A stretch of DNA of 7,425 nucleotides from Gemmatimonadales bacterium UBA4456 (GCA_002390225.1 DGOW01000047.1:3738-11162), one strand, 5' to 3'. Shown: positions 1-6,702, counted from the stretch's first letter. Notes: a model not told the origin generated them from the letters alone. Numbers and translations are program-made.

Positions 1-1779
1 GCCCGCTCCCAGCGACGCTCGGAGATCGCGGTTCCGATTGTCCAGATTACGGCCGAAGAGATTCTGATCTCCGGTGCGGCATCCGCAGATCAACTCCTCG
101 ACGAGCTCCCCGGCCTGCAGTCTGCGCCCAAGGCTCCGGTGGGGTCGACCATCCAGATTCGTGGGATCGGCGACGCCCGGGTTCTCCTGCTGATAGATGG
201 CCAGCCTGCCAACGGCGCGCTGCTCGAAGACCGGGATCTGAGCCGGATCTCGCTGTCGGGCGTTGAGCGTGTGGAAGTCGTAAAGGGTCCGCTCTCGACA
301 CTCTATGGATCTGACGCGCTCGGCGGTGTCATCAACGTGATCACCCGGACGCCCGAGCGGGGATTCAAGGCTGAGGCGCGTGCCCTGTCCGGCTCAGGTG
401 GTCGGTATCAGGGAGACGTCACCGTATCGGGCGGCGGCCCCGTGGTGGTTCGCGCGACGGGGAGCTGGCGTCAGCAGGACCAAGTGCCCGGTCTCGATGG
501 GACTGCCGACGCCTTTGCGCGCGTCTGGGACTTCAAGTCCACTGTGCGCGCCGGCGACTCTAACGGTGTGCGCGCCCGGGCCGATATTTCGTATCTGCGG
601 GAGCGTCAGCGTTGGCCGGTCGGCGGAGGATTCTCTGGCTTCAACGACAACGAAGGTCTCACAGGGTGGGCGGAAATGACCCTCCCGGGTCTGGGCGGAG
701 ACTGGACGGTACGGACCCTGGCCCAGGGGTACGAGCACCTCTTTCGGCGTGCCCGTGGTGACGCACCCATCTCGGGCAACGACGACGAGAAGCAGGTAGA
801 AGACCTCTGGAAGGCCAGTGTCCTGCACGCGCGGACGATCGGGGGGCACAACATCGACATTGGTGTTGAGGGGTCACGGCGCTCGATCGAGTCTCCCGAC
901 AAGATCCTCGAGGACCAGGCGGCGGACGACCAGTTCGAGGTTTTTGGCCAGGACGCATGGACGATGGGATCCACGACCGTGACGGGTGGCGTACGGGGCA
1001 CCGTCAACGACCGCTGGGGCAACGCCGTCTCACCCACCCTCGGTCTCACCACCATGCCCGGATCGGACGTTCGCCTGCGAGCACTCGTCGGCCGCGGCTT
1101 CCGCGCGCCCTCGTTCAAGGAACTGGCATGGGATTTCGCCAACCTCGGGGCCGGGTACACGGTTCAGGGCTCGCCTGATCTCGAACCGGAGCGTTCCTGG
1201 AACATAACAGCCGGGGTCGACTGGGCTCCGTCCGCGCGCTTCACCGTAGGCTTCGAAGCCTACACGAATCGGATCACGAACCTCATCGAGACTAGCTTCA
1301 TCGGGAACAACCCGTCAGGGCTGCTGATCTTCTCGCCCAGCAATCTCTCCGAGGCCCGAACGCAGGGCGTCGAAGTGTCGACATCCGGGCGTCTGGGGAG
1401 ATGGGAAGCGATCGCGGAGTACGTGCTGCTCGACGCGAAGTCCCTGGAAGACGAGCTGCCTCTGGACCGACGGTCAAAACACTCCGGACGTGTGCGCGTC
1501 GGGCGGACCCTGCCTGTGCTCGACGGCCTGCGTCTGCATGTCACCACGGTGCTGACGGGGGACGCTCCGATCGTGGCCATCGACGAATTCGGCCAGCGGG
1601 ACGTGCTCGGCATTCAGGAGCGCTTCGTCTCCGTGGATGTGCAGAGCACGCTCCAGCTACCCCGCGGACTTCACCTCGTGTTCGGCGTAACCAACCTGCT
1701 CGATGCTCGCCCCGATGGCTGGCTGGCGGTCATCGAGCGTCAGTTCCGCCTCGGTCTCGAAGCGCGCGACCTCTTCTAG
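1..1779 (+). CDS. TonB-dependent outer-membrane receptor (5'-truncated), BtuB/CirA-like
   Basis: This gene encodes a gated outer-membrane transporter that takes up a scarce ligand (such as a metal chelate, cobalamin or peptide) using energy from TonB-ExbBD. The reading frame is open from the first base of the window, so the start codon, signal peptide and any N-terminal domain lie upstream; the visible part is 592 residues. Visible residues about 7-116 form the plug domain: a helix-strand opening (ITAEEI), IQIRGIG, VLLLIDGQP, then VERVEVVKGPLSTLYGSDA and GGVINVITR, which are classic plug motifs. Residues about 120-592 look like a 22-strand beta barrel with alternating polar and aromatic residues, including GRGFRAPSFKEL and NLxPERSxN-type segments. 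The protein ends in Phe, as expected for recognition by the BAM complex. A GTG at 139 is internal to the plug and is not the start. The ligand cannot be read from the sequence. The stop overlaps that of the convergent S15 gene. Confidence 0.95.
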   Translation, partial: ARSQRRSEIAVPIVQITAEEILISGAASADQLLDELPGLQSAPKAPVGSTIQIRGIGDARVLLLIDGQPANGALLEDRDLSRISLSGVERVEVVKGPLSTLYGSDALGGVINVITRTPERGFKAEARALSGSGGRYQGDVTVSGGGPVVVRATGSWRQQDQVPGLDGTADAFARVWDFKSTVRAGDSNGVRARADISYLRERQRWPVGGGFSGFNDNEGLTGWAEMTLPGLGGDWTVRTLAQGYEHLFRRARGDAPISGNDDEKQVEDLWKASVLHARTIGGHNIDIGVEGSRRSIESPDKILEDQAADDQFEVFGQDAWTMGSTTVTGGVRGTVNDRWGNAVSPTLGLTTMPGSDVRLRALVGRGFRAPSFKELAWDFANLGAGYTVQGSPDLEPERSWNITAGVDWAPSARFTVGFEAYTNRITNLIETSFIGNNPSGLLIFSPSNLSEARTQGVEVSTSGRLGRWEAIAEYVLLDAKSLEDELPLDRRSKHSGRVRVGRTLPVLDGLRLHVTTVLTGDAPIVAIDEFGQRDVLGIQERFVSVDVQSTLQLPRGLHLVFGVTNLLDARPDGWLAVIERQFRLGLEARDLF

Positions 1780-3620
1780 CTGATCGTCCAGCCGAGCCCG
1801 GTCGTACCCCCGACGACCGGAAGCATGATAGATGTCCCCATCAGGTCGATCTGAAGCTCCGTGCCGGGTTCAGGCCACAGCGTGAACTGCGGATCGCTCG
1901 AGAAGATCATCAGACCGATGCGCTGGCCGGCAGGGATGATCTGATCGTCCGGCTGCAGGTCGAAGGTCAGCTCACGGAACTCGCCGGGAGTGAGCGGCGT
2001 GCTCTCCCGCAGCGACCCCTCGTTCTGGGGATCAGCCCATCCACGGGTGATGAGGTTGTCATTGATCGAGGCTCCGTCGATCCACGGTAGCGAGACGAGC
2101 CAGACGGACAGGTTCGCTGCTTCAGCGTTCGCCGCGACCCGGACCGTCAGCGTGGCTACACCGGACAGATGGACATCTTGCGTGAGTTCGGGCGTCGCGT
2201 AGAGCAGACGATTCATGGACGCGGCAGCGGCGGCGTGCGCCGCACCGTCGACGCTGACGTCGTCGGTGAGGCCTTCGATACCGGAATCGGTCGAAGCCGC
2301 AAGCGACAACGTCCCGACCTCGTTACCGCTACCAGTCGGATACAGCATGACCGACTCGGCCTCGGGGTTCGGATAGTCGTCATACGCGGTAGGCTCGTTC
2401 CCCTGTACCCCCTCACGCACGATCCATGCTTTTGGATCGTTCTCTACCCCGTTCTCGACATCGTACACGTAGCGGGTGAACCAGCGATTCATCTGTTCGA
2501 GCGGAGGAGGGCCACCATGTCCACCCTGGTGGTAGAAGATCTGGAGCGGCACCCCTCGGTCCTTGAGCGCCTCGGAGATCCGGTAGCTGTGCTCGGGCAT
2601 CACGTTCCAGTCGTTGAATGCGTGCGCCATAAGCGTCGCGGCTTGCACACCGTCGATCACATTCAGGTAATCGCGGCCATACCAGAAGTCGTTGTAGTCA
2701 CCGCTGACCCGGTCCCGACCCTCGGCCATCTCCGTGTCACGCACATTCTCGTTGCACCACGCACGGCGCTCGGGGTCTCCAGAGTTGATGAAGTCGTACA
2801 GGACATCCACGTCTTCACCCAGAAACCCTCCGGGTGCGCGTACCAGCCCGTTCGAGCGGTAGTAGTGGTAGTACGACGTGTTGGGTGCGACCGGAATGAT
2901 CGCTTCCAGACCGTCCACACCCGTCGTCGCGGCTGCGAGCGGCAGGGTACCGTTATACGACGTGCCGGTCATGCCGACCTTACCGGTCGTCCAGTACGCC
3001 TCGACCTCCTCTCCCCCAACGGGCTCGGTGTAGGCCTTGGCGCGCCCGTTGAGCCAGTCGATCACCGCCTTGGGCGCCAGCGACTCGTTCATGCCGCCGA
3101 CTGTCGGGCACCCTTGGGAAAGACCTGTTCCGGGCGACTGCGAGTGCACGACTGCAAAGCCCCGCGGCACCCATGTGCCGACGTGAGAATTCGAGATCGT
3201 CGGGCGGCGGCTCTGCTGAGCGATCGATGGCATATCACCCCGAACCGGCGGCTCCACGCCGATCTCATGTTCGACGTTCCAGAAGTACTCGGATGCCGTC
3301 GTCCCCACCCCCGAGTAGTACGGCGACGACTCGTAGACGACCGGCACGAGAAGGCCTTCCGAGTCGGTCTGAGCCTGGCGTGTGACGTCCACGTGCACCC
3401 GATCGGGCCGTCCGTCGCCATCGGAGTCGAACTCCGTCTGAACCCAGAGGTCATGACGGATCCAAGCCTCCGGGTCGGCAAAGGCGTCGACGATCTGGGC
3501 CTGCCCATCTTCGAAGACAGGGCGTGCCCCCACGGACGGTGCCTGAGCCGCAACCGGCACGGCGACGAGGGCGAGCGAAGCTCCGAGGACGAATCTGATT
3601 GCGGTCGACGAACGGGTCAT
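1776..3620 (-). CDS. Secreted Xaa-Pro dipeptidyl-peptidase, S15/CocE-NonD hydrolase family
   Basis: This is a serine hydrolase predicted to remove X-Pro dipeptides from peptide N-termini, or to cleave related amides or esters, outside the cytoplasm. The protein has 614 residues, normal for secreted members. Residues 1 to about 25 are a signal peptide with an Arg-containing n-region, a hydrophobic core and a VAA/AQA cleavage site. Residues about 50-390 form the alpha/beta-hydrolase domain. The nucleophile is Ser221 in GTSYNGT, and the likely partners are Asp337 (HAFNDWN) and His368 (YHQGGHGG). Residues about 395-610 fit the PepX C-terminal jelly-roll domain. Residues 65-74 carry an acidic DxDxDG motif (DSDGDGRPDR) resembling a calcium loop and commonly seen in this subgroup. 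Cys171 and Cys289 could form a disulfide. The ATG at 3618-3620 places the signal peptide correctly, but no clear Shine-Dalgarno precedes it. It lies 94 bp after rnhB on the same strand, probably with its own promoter. The exact substrate (X-Pro peptide, cephalosporin-like or other ester) is uncertain. Confidence 0.88.
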   Translation of the reverse strand: MTRSSTAIRFVLGASLALVAVPVAAQAPSVGARPVFEDGQAQIVDAFADPEAWIRHDLWVQTEFDSDGDGRPDRVHVDVTRQAQTDSEGLLVPVVYESSPYYSGVGTTASEYFWNVEHEIGVEPPVRGDMPSIAQQSRRPTISNSHVGTWVPRGFAVVHSQSPGTGLSQGCPTVGGMNESLAPKAVIDWLNGRAKAYTEPVGGEEVEAYWTTGKVGMTGTSYNGTLPLAAATTGVDGLEAIIPVAPNTSYYHYYRSNGLVRAPGGFLGEDVDVLYDFINSGDPERRAWCNENVRDTEMAEGRDRVSGDYNDFWYGRDYLNVIDGVQAATLMAHAFNDWNVMPEHSYRISEALKDRGVPLQIFYHQGGHGGPPPLEQMNRWFTRYVYDVENGVENDPKAWIVREGVQGNEPTAYDDYPNPEAESVMLYPTGSGNEVGTLSLAASTDSGIEGLTDDVSVDGAAHAAAAASMNRLLYATPELTQDVHLSGVATLTVRVAANAEAANLSVWLVSLPWIDGASINDNLITRGWADPQNEGSLRESTPLTPGEFRELTFDLQPDDQIIPAGQRIGLMIFSSDPQFTLWPEPGTELQIDLMGTSIMLPVVGGTTGLGWTIS

Positions 3621-3714
3621 AGTGTGTGGTCCGAAGGAACAGAAGATCGGGGCGCCAAACTACCGATCGGCGATACCGCTGTCATAACCGAAATCCAGAT
3701 CGAGGGCGCCGTGC
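3621..3714 (-). other. Intergenic spacer between rnhB and the S15 peptidase gene
   Basis: This 94-bp gap has no gene. It contains an inverted repeat, GATCGG at 3645-3650 and CCGATC at 3663-3668, with a 12-nt loop. On the minus strand the repeat is followed by a moderately T-rich stretch (TTCTGTTCCTTC). It could be a weak terminator for rnhB or a hairpin in the S15 leader. I could not identify a convincing -35/-10 pair. The length and the change from housekeeping to secreted function suggest that a separate promoter for the S15 gene lies here. Confidence 0.4.
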
Positions 3715-4353
3715 CTAGATCCCGAGGTCGTACTGCAGACCTGTGAAAGTCAACCGATGATGGGGCGTCAAGCCGAGAGCTTCGATCGCGCTGCGGTGCT
3801 CCGCCGTGCCGTACCCCATGTTTCGCTCCCAACCATACCCGGGGTGCCGGGCCGACAACCGGTGCATGAGTCGATCTCGGACGACCTTGGCGACGATCGA
3901 AGCGCACCCGATCGAGTGGATGAGCGCGTCCCCGCTCACCACCGCCTCATGTTCTCGTTCAAGCCACTTCACCGGCAGCCCATCCACGACGACAGCACAG
4001 TCAGCGTGCGGCAGCCGACTCAGCGCGCGCTGCATCGCGACCGTAGTCGCCCGCAGGATGTTCCGCTGGTCGATCTCACGGACGGACGCCGCGCCGATCC
4101 CATAGCTGAGCGCCGACGACGTAATCACGGCGTAGAGCTCCTCGCGCGTGACGGCCGAAAGCTGCTTCGAGTCGTCCGCGCCCTCGACATGCATCCCTTC
4201 AGGAAGGATGACAGCGGCAGCCACCACCGGGCCGGCCAGAGGCCCCCGCCCAGCCTCGTCGACTCCCGCGACCAAACGACCGCGGCCCCAGAACCGCTTC
4301 TCGTACTCGAGGAGGTCCCGGGGCCGCGTCGACCCTGAATCGTCCGGCTTCAA
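3715..4353 (-). CDS. rnhB: Ribonuclease HII
   Basis: RNase HII cuts the RNA strand of RNA-DNA hybrids and starts removal of ribonucleotides misincorporated into DNA in the cytoplasm. The 212-residue protein has the usual length and all family motifs: GVDEAGRGPLAGPV with catalytic Asp32 and Glu33, DDSKQLS at 60-66, VVVDGLPV with Asp124, and GDALIHSIGCASIVAKVVRDRLM with Asp142. Together these supply the DEDD metal-binding set. The C-terminal GYGWERNMGYGTAEH and HHRLTF segments, which bind the 2'-OH junction and DNA, are also intact. The start is TTG at 4351-4353. No in-frame ATG or GTG lies upstream before the rplS end, and the next TTG (residue 27) would delete the conserved segment before GVDEAGRG. 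It begins 11 bp after the rplS stop, with only a weak GAG as ribosome-binding site, so translation is probably coupled to rplS. A TTG start may keep its level below that of the ribosomal protein. Confidence 0.96.
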   Translation of the reverse strand: MKPDDSGSTRPRDLLEYEKRFWGRGRLVAGVDEAGRGPLAGPVVAAAVILPEGMHVEGADDSKQLSAVTREELYAVITSSALSYGIGAASVREIDQRNILRATTVAMQRALSRLPHADCAVVVDGLPVKWLEREHEAVVSGDALIHSIGCASIVAKVVRDRLMHRLSARHPGYGWERNMGYGTAEHRSAIEALGLTPHHRLTFTGLQYDLGI

Positions 4354-4364
4354 TGCCGGCTCGA

Positions 4365-4718
4365 TCAGCGAGCGGAGCGCTTCTCCGCGATGCGGGCGGC
4401 CTTACCACGGCGGCCACGCAGATAGTAGAGCTTCGCACGGCGCACGCGACCACGGCGAACGACCTCGACACCGCTCACGGTTGGAGCATGGAGTGGAAAA
4501 ATACGCTCGACGCCGACGCCGCTGGAGATCTTGCGGACAGTGAACGTCTCGTCGACGCCACCACCCTTGCGACCAATGCAGACACCCTCGAACACCTGGA
4601 TGCGCTCTTTGGCTCCCTCGCGCACGAGGTAGAGCACGCGAACGGTGTCGCCCGGAGAGAATTCCGGGGTTTCGTCCCGGAACTGCTCTTTTTCGAGTTC
4701 TTTGATGATGTCGGTCAT
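4365..4718 (-). CDS. rplS: 50S ribosomal protein L19
   Basis: L19 is a large-subunit protein at the 30S-50S interface that contributes to intersubunit bridges. The protein has 117 residues, close to the family norm of about 115. It aligns throughout with known L19: IIKELEKEQ at the N-terminus, FSPGDTVRV, ERIQVFEGVCI, the diagnostic TVRKISSGVGVERIFPLHAP, then RRGRVRRAKLYYLRGRRGKAARI. The ATG at 4716-4718 was chosen because it gives the standard N-terminus and has GGAG six bases upstream. An in-frame ATG at 4784 would add 22 unconserved residues. It is the first gene of a two-gene unit with rnhB. In most bacteria it follows trmD directly; here a gene on the opposite strand separates the two, so a promoter in the 4719-4888 interval is expected. 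Confidence 0.97.
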   Translation of the reverse strand: MTDIIKELEKEQFRDETPEFSPGDTVRVLYLVREGAKERIQVFEGVCIGRKGGGVDETFTVRKISSGVGVERIFPLHAPTVSGVEVVRRGRVRRAKLYYLRGRRGKAARIAEKRSAR

Positions 4719-4724
4719 GATCGA

Positions 4725-4728
4725 CTCC
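4725..4728 (-). promoter_or_regulatory. Shine-Dalgarno site of rplS
   Basis: GGAG on the minus strand lies six bases before the ATG at 4718. This supports that ATG over the upstream in-frame ATG at 4784. It is the clearest ribosome-binding site in the window; most other genes here have weak or no Shine-Dalgarno sequence. Confidence 0.75.
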
Positions 4729-4736
4729 AACGACAC

Positions 4737-4794
4737 GTTCACAGGTCTTCCAAAACAGACTCCCAAGATAATGAGGTCTGTCATGGACGTGAAC
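4737..4794 (-). promoter_or_regulatory. Nested inverted repeat in rplS leader (candidate regulatory RNA structure)
   Basis: Two perfect 6-bp inverted repeats are nested just upstream of the rplS ribosome-binding site. The outer arms are GTTCAC (4737-4742) and GTGAAC (4789-4794). The inner arms are ACAGAC (4755-4760) and GTCTGT (4776-4781), enclosing a 15-nt loop. In the minus-strand transcript they would fold as two stacked helices with an asymmetric internal loop (7 and 12 nt), ending eight bases before GGAG. The hexamer AGGTCT also occurs twice on the plus strand (4743-4748, 4774-4779), allowing alternative pairings. Ribosomal-protein mRNAs often carry autoregulatory leaders, and an L19 leader is known in Firmicutes. 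I see no proof that this is related to it. Six-base arms can also arise by chance. Confidence 0.35.
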
Positions 4795-4888
4795 CCCGGA
4801 GACGCCCAATTTGCACGTTCCGCTCGCAGACTTCTGCGCCCACGAGCCTTCCAGCCTCCCCACCGTCATGATCTGGCCTGCGAACCCG

Positions 4889-6043
4889 ATGGATTCCCGA
4901 CTTCTCACCGCCGCCGGACTGTTCCGACACCACCGGATCACCGCGTCGGTGCTGAGCATGCTGACGCTGGTCACTCTGACCGGCTGCGGCACCGGAGACG
5001 ACTCGTCCGGACGGATCGAGAATACGGCCGACACGGCACTGCCTGATTCGGAGTGGACCCGGGCGCAGCGACTCGAGTCCCTGCTATCGACTCTGGCCGC
5101 CGACTCGATGGAGGGACGACGCACCGGTACGCCGGGCGCCCACCGTGCCGCCAGGTTCCTTGCAGCCGAACTGGCGCGGTACGGAATCGAGCCCGCGGGA
5201 GACGACGGCAGCTACCTGCAGACGGTGCCAATGGCCCGAATCACTCAGGATACGGACAACGGTGAGCGCGAGCAGTATGTGATGGAGATCGACTACGAAG
5301 AGTGGGACGCCCTACCACCAGCCTCCATCATGACGACGGAGTCCAACGTGATCGGCGTTATCCGCGGATCAGACCCAGAGGTTGCCAACGAAGCGATCGT
5401 CCTGGGTGCACACTTCGACCACGTGGGGATCGGCGCCGCGGTCCCGGACGAAGCAGGCGTAGCCGACTCCATCTACAACGGAGCCGACGACGATGGATCG
5501 GGCACGGTCGCCGTACTCGAAATCGCCCGTGAGCTCATGCGGGGTGCGCCGCCGCGCCGCACGGTCGTCATCCTTCTCAGCACAGGTGAAGAGATGGGCC
5601 TGTTGGGGACGAGGTATTACATCGCCAACCCGGTCATTCCGATGCACCAGACCGTCGCGGACCTCCAGATCGAAATGATTGGCCGTCCGGATGACGCGGT
5701 AGGTGGCTTCGGGCGAGCGTGGCTCACCGGGTACGAGCGGACGACCATGGGCGACCAGCTGGCCGCGGCAGGTTCTCCGATTGTCCCGGATCCGCGCCTC
5801 GAGCAGAATTTTTTCTTCCGTAGCGACAACATCGCGTTCGCCGTGCTCGGAATTCCGGCGCATACCCTCTCGTCGTTCGGCCTGCACACGGACTACCACC
5901 AGCCGTCCGACGAAGTCGAGCTGGTCGACTTCGACCACATGGCTGCGCTGGTGGATGCAGCCGTGGACGCCGTTCGCTTCCTGGCAGACGGACCGAAGCC
6001 GGACTGGAAGGAAGGCGGCCGCGAGGGGCTCGAGAACTTCTAG
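4889..6043 (+). CDS. M28-family zinc aminopeptidase, lipoprotein
   Basis: This is a predicted exported di-zinc exopeptidase anchored by a lipid. From the ATG at 4889 the protein has 384 residues. It opens with an Arg/His-containing n-region, a hydrophobic core and a lipobox LTGC with Cys33 (codon 4985-4987), followed by a polar linker. The M28 catalytic domain follows without an obvious PA insert. Motifs are GAHFDHVG (His175 zinc ligand, Asp177), NGADDDGSG (Asp201 bridging ligand), STGEEMGLLG (Glu234 general base, Glu235 ligand), IEMIGRP (Glu262, where most relatives have Asp) and DYHQPSDE (His337 ligand). The start is uncertain: ATG at 4868 adds 7 residues, and TTG at 4811 has GGAG nine bases upstream but would put 58 residues before the lipid Cys. 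The gene is divergent from rplS and convergent with trmD, and it splits the usual trmD-rplS unit. It may work with the S15 peptidase in extracytoplasmic peptide breakdown. The specific substrate is unknown. Confidence 0.9.
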   Translation: MDSRLLTAAGLFRHHRITASVLSMLTLVTLTGCGTGDDSSGRIENTADTALPDSEWTRAQRLESLLSTLAADSMEGRRTGTPGAHRAARFLAAELARYGIEPAGDDGSYLQTVPMARITQDTDNGEREQYVMEIDYEEWDALPPASIMTTESNVIGVIRGSDPEVANEAIVLGAHFDHVGIGAAVPDEAGVADSIYNGADDDGSGTVAVLEIARELMRGAPPRRTVVILLSTGEEMGLLGTRYYIANPVIPMHQTVADLQIEMIGRPDDAVGGFGRAWLTGYERTTMGDQLAAAGSPIVPDPRLEQNFFFRSDNIAFAVLGIPAHTLSSFGLHTDYHQPSDEVELVDFDHMAALVDAAVDAVRFLADGPKPDWKEGGREGLENF

Positions 6044-6702
6044 GCCTCGCGGTCCCGTGTGAGCCGCTCGGCTTCCGACTGTCGCCACGCCTCAATTTTC
6101 GCATGGTCACCGGAGAGCAGGATCTCCGGCACTACATGTCCTCGATACTCGGAAGGTCGCGTATAGGAGGGCGCGGACAGGCGGCGACCGTCATAAAAGG
6201 AGTCCGTGGCCGCGGCGTCATGATCGCCGATCGCACCAGGAAGCAAGCGAACCACCGCGTCCGTGACGGCGAGGGCGCCGATCTCTCCACCCGAAACGAC
6301 GAAATCACCGAGTGAGATCTCGTCCGTCGCCAGATGATCGGCGACCCTCTGATCGACGTCCTTGTAGTGACCGCAGAGCAGCGTCAGCTCCGGCTCGACA
6401 CTGAAGCGGACCGCATCCTCGTGTCGGAACGGGCGTCCGCGCGCCGAGAGCAGCACGATCGGACCCCCGGGGGCGAGATCCTCCACCGCTTCGAAGAACG
6501 GCTCAGGCTTCATGACCATGCCGGCACCGCCCCCGTACGGAAGGTCGTCTACCGTGCGATGACGGTCATGCGTGTAGTCACGCAGGTCGATCAGCTGGTA
6601 CTCCACCAGCCCGGATACAGCCGCCCGAGCAGGAATTGAGAGACCCAGCGGCCCCTCGAAGAAGCCTGGAAAGATCGAGACGATATTGATCCGCATGGTC
6701 AT
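6040..6702 (-). CDS. trmD: tRNA (guanine-37-N1)-methyltransferase
   Basis: TrmD uses S-adenosylmethionine to methylate G37 next to the anticodon, preventing +1 frameshifting; it is a SPOUT-class trefoil-knot enzyme. The 220-residue protein contains VSIFPGFF, DYTHDRHRTVDDLPYGGGAGMVM (41-64), a CGHYKDVDQRV segment at 110-120, EISLGDFVVSGGE (knot, SAM site) and PGAIGDHDAAATDSF, with Arg152 and Asp167 at the positions of the proposed catalytic Arg154/Asp169 of E. coli. YTRP and PEILLSGDHAKI end the conserved core. Two things are odd. Residues 114-115 are Lys-Asp where E. coli has Glu-Gly, and the protein stops just after the AWR helix, about 25-35 residues shorter than many homologues. The start ATG at 6700-6702 overlaps the rimM stop as ATGA, implying translational coupling; a second ATG two codons in (6696) is possible. 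The stop is shared with the convergent M28 gene. Confidence 0.96.
   Translation of the reverse strand: MTMRINIVSIFPGFFEGPLGLSIPARAAVSGLVEYQLIDLRDYTHDRHRTVDDLPYGGGAGMVMKPEPFFEAVEDLAPGGPIVLLSARGRPFRHEDAVRFSVEPELTLLCGHYKDVDQRVADHLATDEISLGDFVVSGGEIGALAVTDAVVRLLPGAIGDHDAAATDSFYDGRRLSAPSYTRPSEYRGHVVPEILLSGDHAKIEAWRQSEAERLTRDREA

Noticed and set aside
394..1160. Overlapping minus-strand frames inside the TonB receptor gene
   Set aside because: The receptor frame shows plug and barrel motifs throughout; these are GC-driven shadows.
1401..2090. 229-codon plus-strand frame spanning the TonB/S15 junction
   Set aside because: It overlaps the beta-barrel end in another frame and then S15 in antisense; Arg/Ala/Pro-rich with no domain.
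3645..3668. Intrinsic terminator after rnhB
   Set aside because: The stem is only 6 bp with a 12-nt loop and the following stretch is interrupted by G and C, so it is too weak to call a terminator; described as a spacer element instead.
2169..3746. 525-codon open frame on the plus strand, antisense to the S15 gene
   Set aside because: The minus frame has a full S15 catalytic triad, signal peptide and C-terminal domain. The plus frame has no recognisable motif, is rich in Arg, Val and His as expected from the complement of GC-rich coding DNA, and runs into rnhB.
4719..4784. N-terminal extension of L19 from the ATG at 4784
   Set aside because: The extra 22 residues are absent from L19 proteins, and the ATG at 4718 has a good GGAG at the right spacing.
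4795..4860. Sigma-70 promoters for rplS or the M28 gene
   Set aside because: Partial matches such as TTGCAC at 4811 or an ATAATG on the plus strand near 4768 lack a properly spaced partner hexamer, so no promoter was annotated.
4402..5124. 240-codon minus-strand frame across rplS and the start of the M28 gene
   Set aside because: It is out of frame with L19 and antisense to the M28 lipoprotein signal region; no conserved motif.
5369..6088. 239-codon open frame on the minus strand across the M28 gene and the trmD end
   Set aside because: It is antisense to clear M28 motifs and overlaps the trmD end; its composition is that of a shadow frame.
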